The translations under genes were made by a program, and so were the position numbers. Shown one piece after another: positions 60,401 to 64,000 of a stretch of 64,000 nt of DNA; position 1 is the stretch's first letter, and each line of letters begins with the position of its first letter. Source of the stretch: Rotaria macrura. Taxonomy: Eukaryota > Rotifera > Eurotatoria > Philodinida > Philodinidae. The stretch spans positions 1 to 64,000 of the forward strand of contig OENT01000118.1 in NCBI GenBank assembly GCA_900239685.1. The letters are read 5' to 3'. Below the pieces are notes generated by a model. That model was not told the DNA's origin. It saw only the letters and a list, made by a program, of their open reading frames with translations, and did not search any database.

Positions 60401-62985
60401 ATGATCGGTTTTTGATTGTTCTGCTCAAATCGACCAAAAGAAATGCATAAAAATGCTAAGATATCCAAAAAATTCGTTTCAAAAACTGTTTTTTCTCGCT
60501 TTTCTCGGTTTATAGTTTTGTGATTACGCAACGAAAAGTTCTCAATGAATCTTCATCGTATGTATTTAGTTTTTTTTTCGCTTGAAACAGCATGTCAAGA
60601 TGCAGGACATGACGTTGTCGTCCTTTTTTATTGGACTTGTTTTCATTACCTACACAGGCACTTACATGTATACACCCTTATTTTTAGAGCTTTTTGTGAG
60701 ACCTTCAACTTGTCATATTTTTGCCACATGAAAACTAAGAATTTAGATAAGAAGACAACGTCATGCCCTACATCTTAATATGCTTGTTCAAATCAAAAAA
60801 AATTATAAAATATATAGAATGAAGATGCACCAAGAACTTTCCGATGCTAAATGAGCTGCTTTTGACCGTTCTTCGATGAATACTTCCCTTAAACATGATG
60901 GACTTGGGACCGAAATTTTTATCAGTCTATTCATTTCAGCGGTTTTTGATGGAAGAGAGGCGACCTGAATTAATTACAAAAATCTGGGAAACAGTTCAAA
61001 TTCGTTGTTTACTGCTTTTGACATATTCAACTTTCATAGTGTATTCTAATACAATACTCTGTAATCTTTACTTAGGACAAAAATAAAACTTATTAGTGAA
61101 TAGCTACTTGCTAATTTACACAGAAACAAGTGTTATTGAGAACAGATGATTGTGTCAACATAAAGGCCATAGATGTATTTCTCTGCTGAAATACGAACAA
61201 TGGATCAGTGGATTCATTTTGAGTGTAGTAAAATATGTAAGTTTTTCATAACACTATATATTTGATAGGCAGAAGAAACATTTTGAAAATTTCACGAGTT
61301 TTTGAAAAGTCGATAGAGAATCGTTTTAAAAACTATTGTAAGCATGAGAAATTTCGGAAAAATAAAAGTTTAATCTGAGTATTGGTGAACCATTAAGGTT
61401 GACATGATGCAAAAAATTCTCATTTGCTACATGAGAAATCAATGGAAAAAAAGTTTTTTTTCATAATATTAGACATTGTACAATTTGTAGGAAAGCACAG
61501 CCTAATCGTAGAAAAAGTTTCGTTTATTATTTTGAAAAGAATATAATATTTATCTTTATAAATTTTGATTATCATCTCTTGTATTCATTGAATTCATTAA
61601 TTTATTCTATACTAGACTCATGATATCGACGATGTTCGTGTTGTACTTCGTGTGTTTCTTCTTTTCACTCCAATTCCAATATTTTTCGCTCTATTTAATC
61701 AAATCGGTTCACGTTGGACATACCAAGCATCATTGATGAATGGCAGTCTCGTACGTATAGTCCTAGAAAGAATTTCTATTAATAATTAATTCATAAATTA
61801 TTATTGTTTTCGTTCTTTGTAATAAGGGCATTTTCGGTACAATTCAACCCGATCAAATGCAAGCATTAAATAGTGTATTTGTACTTCTGTTCATTCCACT
61901 ATTTGAAGAAATTCTTTATCCAGCATTTGCGCGTTGTAATTTTTTAGTAAAGTAAAATAATTTAGTTTTAAAAAAATGATCAAAAGAAAAAGTAATATCG
62001 AAAACATCCCGATTTAGACCCTTACAACGAATGGTTTGCGGTATGATTGTTATGATGTTTGCTTTTATTGCTGCAGGTCTTCTTCAATTAGCAATGCAGG
62101 TATATAATATCTTGTTTCGTGTTATGAATCATATTCTTCATACATATATACCGTTTGTGTTTGCTTTGTTTCGATTTAGACGAAAGCGAATTCGATTCCT
62201 ATTCGACATTATACACAAATATTTAATGGTTACGATTGCACTATCAATATCAATTCTAATTACACACTAGAACCGAAAGGAGTAAATTCGTTTTAACTTT
62301 TTTCAAAATTTCACTCAAAACACAAGACTCTTTCCATTGTTATCAATTTAGATTCTTAAATATCCATGTAGCGAATTAGTTAAACAAAGTTTTTTACCGA
62401 TAGCTTCATCATGTAATCCAGTCATTACTAACTATACATTATTACCTGGTGATGCATGTCCATCCGTAATTATTGTATCAGAAGTTGACAACGAAGGAAG
62501 TGAGAAAACGATGACAACGACATCAGTAAGGAATATTAGATGTTTAGCATTAGGTGTTTCAAGTGAAATTTAATTCTTTTTTTTTTCTATTCAGTTAGAT
62601 AATACTGGAAAAGAACAACAACGTGCTCAATCCTATGCGCTGCTACGGTATATGATGTAAAACATAATCATCATTTTGTTTTGTTTTTATTCTTCTAGTA
62701 TGGTATCGTTGGATGGTAAACAAACCGATGTGACAGCAACACCAAACGAGTATAAATATAATATGAAGAATAAATTAACTCCAACGGCATATCAATCTGT
62801 TCTTCAAGCGAGGTAATCTATATTATTATTTATTAAGTTTTTGGTTGAATCTTGAAAATGTTCATTTTATTATTACTAGTTATCGTATACAAAATGACGA
62901 CAATAGAAAAACATCGAATGAAAAATTTAAAGTGTCGATAACAGCTGTCTACACGGCACTGCTTTATAATTCGAATGATAGAAAG
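57416..62985 (+). CDS. Proton-coupled oligopeptide transporter (SLC15/POT family), 3' end missing
   Basis: Exons found: 57416-57470, 57549-57930, 57984-58083, 58134-58224, 58286-58363, 58421-58503, 58569-58649, 61616-61750, 61827-61951, 62018-62099, 62352-62525, 62595-62647, 62699-62812 and 62880-62985. Together they give 553 residues, phases consistent. After a Thr/Pro-rich cytoplasmic start, TM1 carries the family signature E-x2-ERF-x-YYG ([10 protein letters not shown]). Further marks are [18 protein letters not shown] (PTR2 signature region), [29 protein letters not shown] before the long intron, [16 protein letters not shown], and [10 protein letters not shown] with [12 protein letters not shown]. 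The TM9 region is [20 protein letters not shown]. Exons from 62352 on encode the large extracellular domain that PepT proteins carry between TM9 and TM10. The remaining domain and TM10-12 are not visible before the window ends. It couples di-/tripeptide uptake to protons. Intron 7 is 2.97 kb. The first donor (GTTCGT) is weak, so exon 1 is less certain. Confidence 0.9.
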
Positions 62986-64000
62986 GTCAGTTGAATTGAG
63001 ATGAAAACTACTACTTGATAAATTATATTCCAAGTATGTATTGTAATTTCCGATCGGTACGAATTAAAATTTTTCTCACGACATATTACGTTTACATGAA
63101 ACACAATGTAATCTTAACCGATGAGTGATTTATCACGTAAAAAAGCTTCTAGCCTATCCGATGAATGAGACATAAGTTTAAAAATGGAAGGAAGAGAACT
63201 TTGAGAACACCTTATCTTAGGACATTAAATTCGATAAAATTATTTTAAAACTTATGATCTTCGTAAAACAAGTCAAATAATTACAGAGAACAGCTTTTCC
63301 TTTGTTGAACAACTTCGGGTGAAGAGTGAGAGATTTCGCAGAATCAAAACAAAGAACAAGAGTGAAAATTAGATTGAATCAATAAAAATAATATCGTTCT
63401 CTTTTATAAGAATATCTGACATACTCTGCTTTGAATTGTTAATCGATGGTTATTTTCATTACTGAATGGTTGACAACATTGTTCATGGTCCATTGTCAGT
63501 AAGGCACAACCTCCCATACATCTTGTAGTAGATCAGTTGATTATATGAGAATGTTTATATTCTATTGAAAAAAATTGACATCATGTGCGTAACATACAAA
63601 AGAATCCGAATGTAGATTATTTCATTAGATAAAGTATTATCTTATTACTTGCACTTATAGTTACGTGTATACTTCGATTGTAAGTACCGAAACACAAGAC
63701 AAATCTTGCAAGAATCATTAACTATAATCTAACTATTTTTTCGTAGGTTATTTTTTATTATAATTTCATTTGTAGTGAATTTTCTACCTCGTTTAATTAT
63801 GAATTTACTTCTGAGATATCGATTTAAAGAGTCTTAGCGATATATCTCAAATTTTTGACAAAAAGGAATTTTTAGACAAGGAAGAAAATAACGTCTAATA
63901 ATAGACTTTTATGTTCTATCTATAATGACTTGTGAACCTCAAGCAAATACTCGGAAAATCTTCTATATAAAGCACTGATATAAGTCTCTATGAGAATAAG
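62986..64000. other. Probable intron of the SLC15 gene, nothing else seen
   Basis: Sequence follows the donor GTCAGT after the last recognised SLC15 exon. No further exon with transporter motifs was recognised up to the window end. Confidence 0.45.

Overview
This is an animal nuclear contig, very AT-rich (roughly 70%). It carries spliced genes, mostly with 50-70 nt GT...AG introns plus a few of 1-3 kb. I rebuilt eight protein genes exon by exon from splice signals and reading phase. A metazoan source is certain: Wnt, sarcoglycan, DNA polymerase eta with UBZ finger, RPS5 and a PepT-type transporter are all present. Four features fit a rotifer of bdelloid (Rotaria/Adineta) type: short introns in AT-rich DNA; a plant/bacterial-looking SQD2-type glycosyltransferase in animal gene structure; a gene with paired C-x4/5-C-x9-C-x2-H elements; and tightly spaced same-strand gene pairs with splice acceptors just upstream of the second start codon. 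The species assignment is inference.

Layout. 0-5.8 kb: no secure gene, but three inverted-repeat elements. These are a 618-bp multi-tier palindrome, and a 1.2-kb GC-rich element with a perfect 10-bp target duplication that carries a nested palindromic element. 5.86-9.43 kb (minus): five-exon gene with two putative zinc-binding repeats; a 54-bp miniature relative of the GC-rich element lies in its 771-bp intron. 9.4-21.9 kb: gene-poor, with a stop-riddled single-frame relic at 15.2-16.3 kb and a shorter coding-like relic at 11.9-12.2 kb. 21.9-24.0 kb (plus): GT4 glycosyltransferase of SQD2 type with a C-terminal membrane segment. 24.0-29.2 kb: nothing recognised apart from low-complexity tracts. 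29.2-30.9 kb (minus): complete Wnt gene. 31-33.9 kb: simple repeats.

33.9-39.2 kb (plus): POLH, followed after 140 bp by an F-box/WD-type gene (39.3-43.2 kb). 46.1-47.1 kb (minus): RPS5, divergent from a winged-helix plus nucleoside-phosphorylase gene (48.2-53.5 kb, plus). That gene is followed after 130 bp by a complete sarcoglycan gene (53.7-56.0 kb). 57.4-63.0 kb (plus): SLC15/POT peptide transporter whose 3' exons are not found before the window ends.

The genes do not form one pathway: they cover signalling (Wnt), lesion bypass (POLH), ubiquitin ligase targeting (F-box), translation (RPS5), the muscle/cell-membrane complex (sarcoglycan), peptide uptake (SLC15) and a probably transferred glycosyltransferase. 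All exon boundaries were placed by eye from consensus splice sites and phase; none was confirmed by transcript data.
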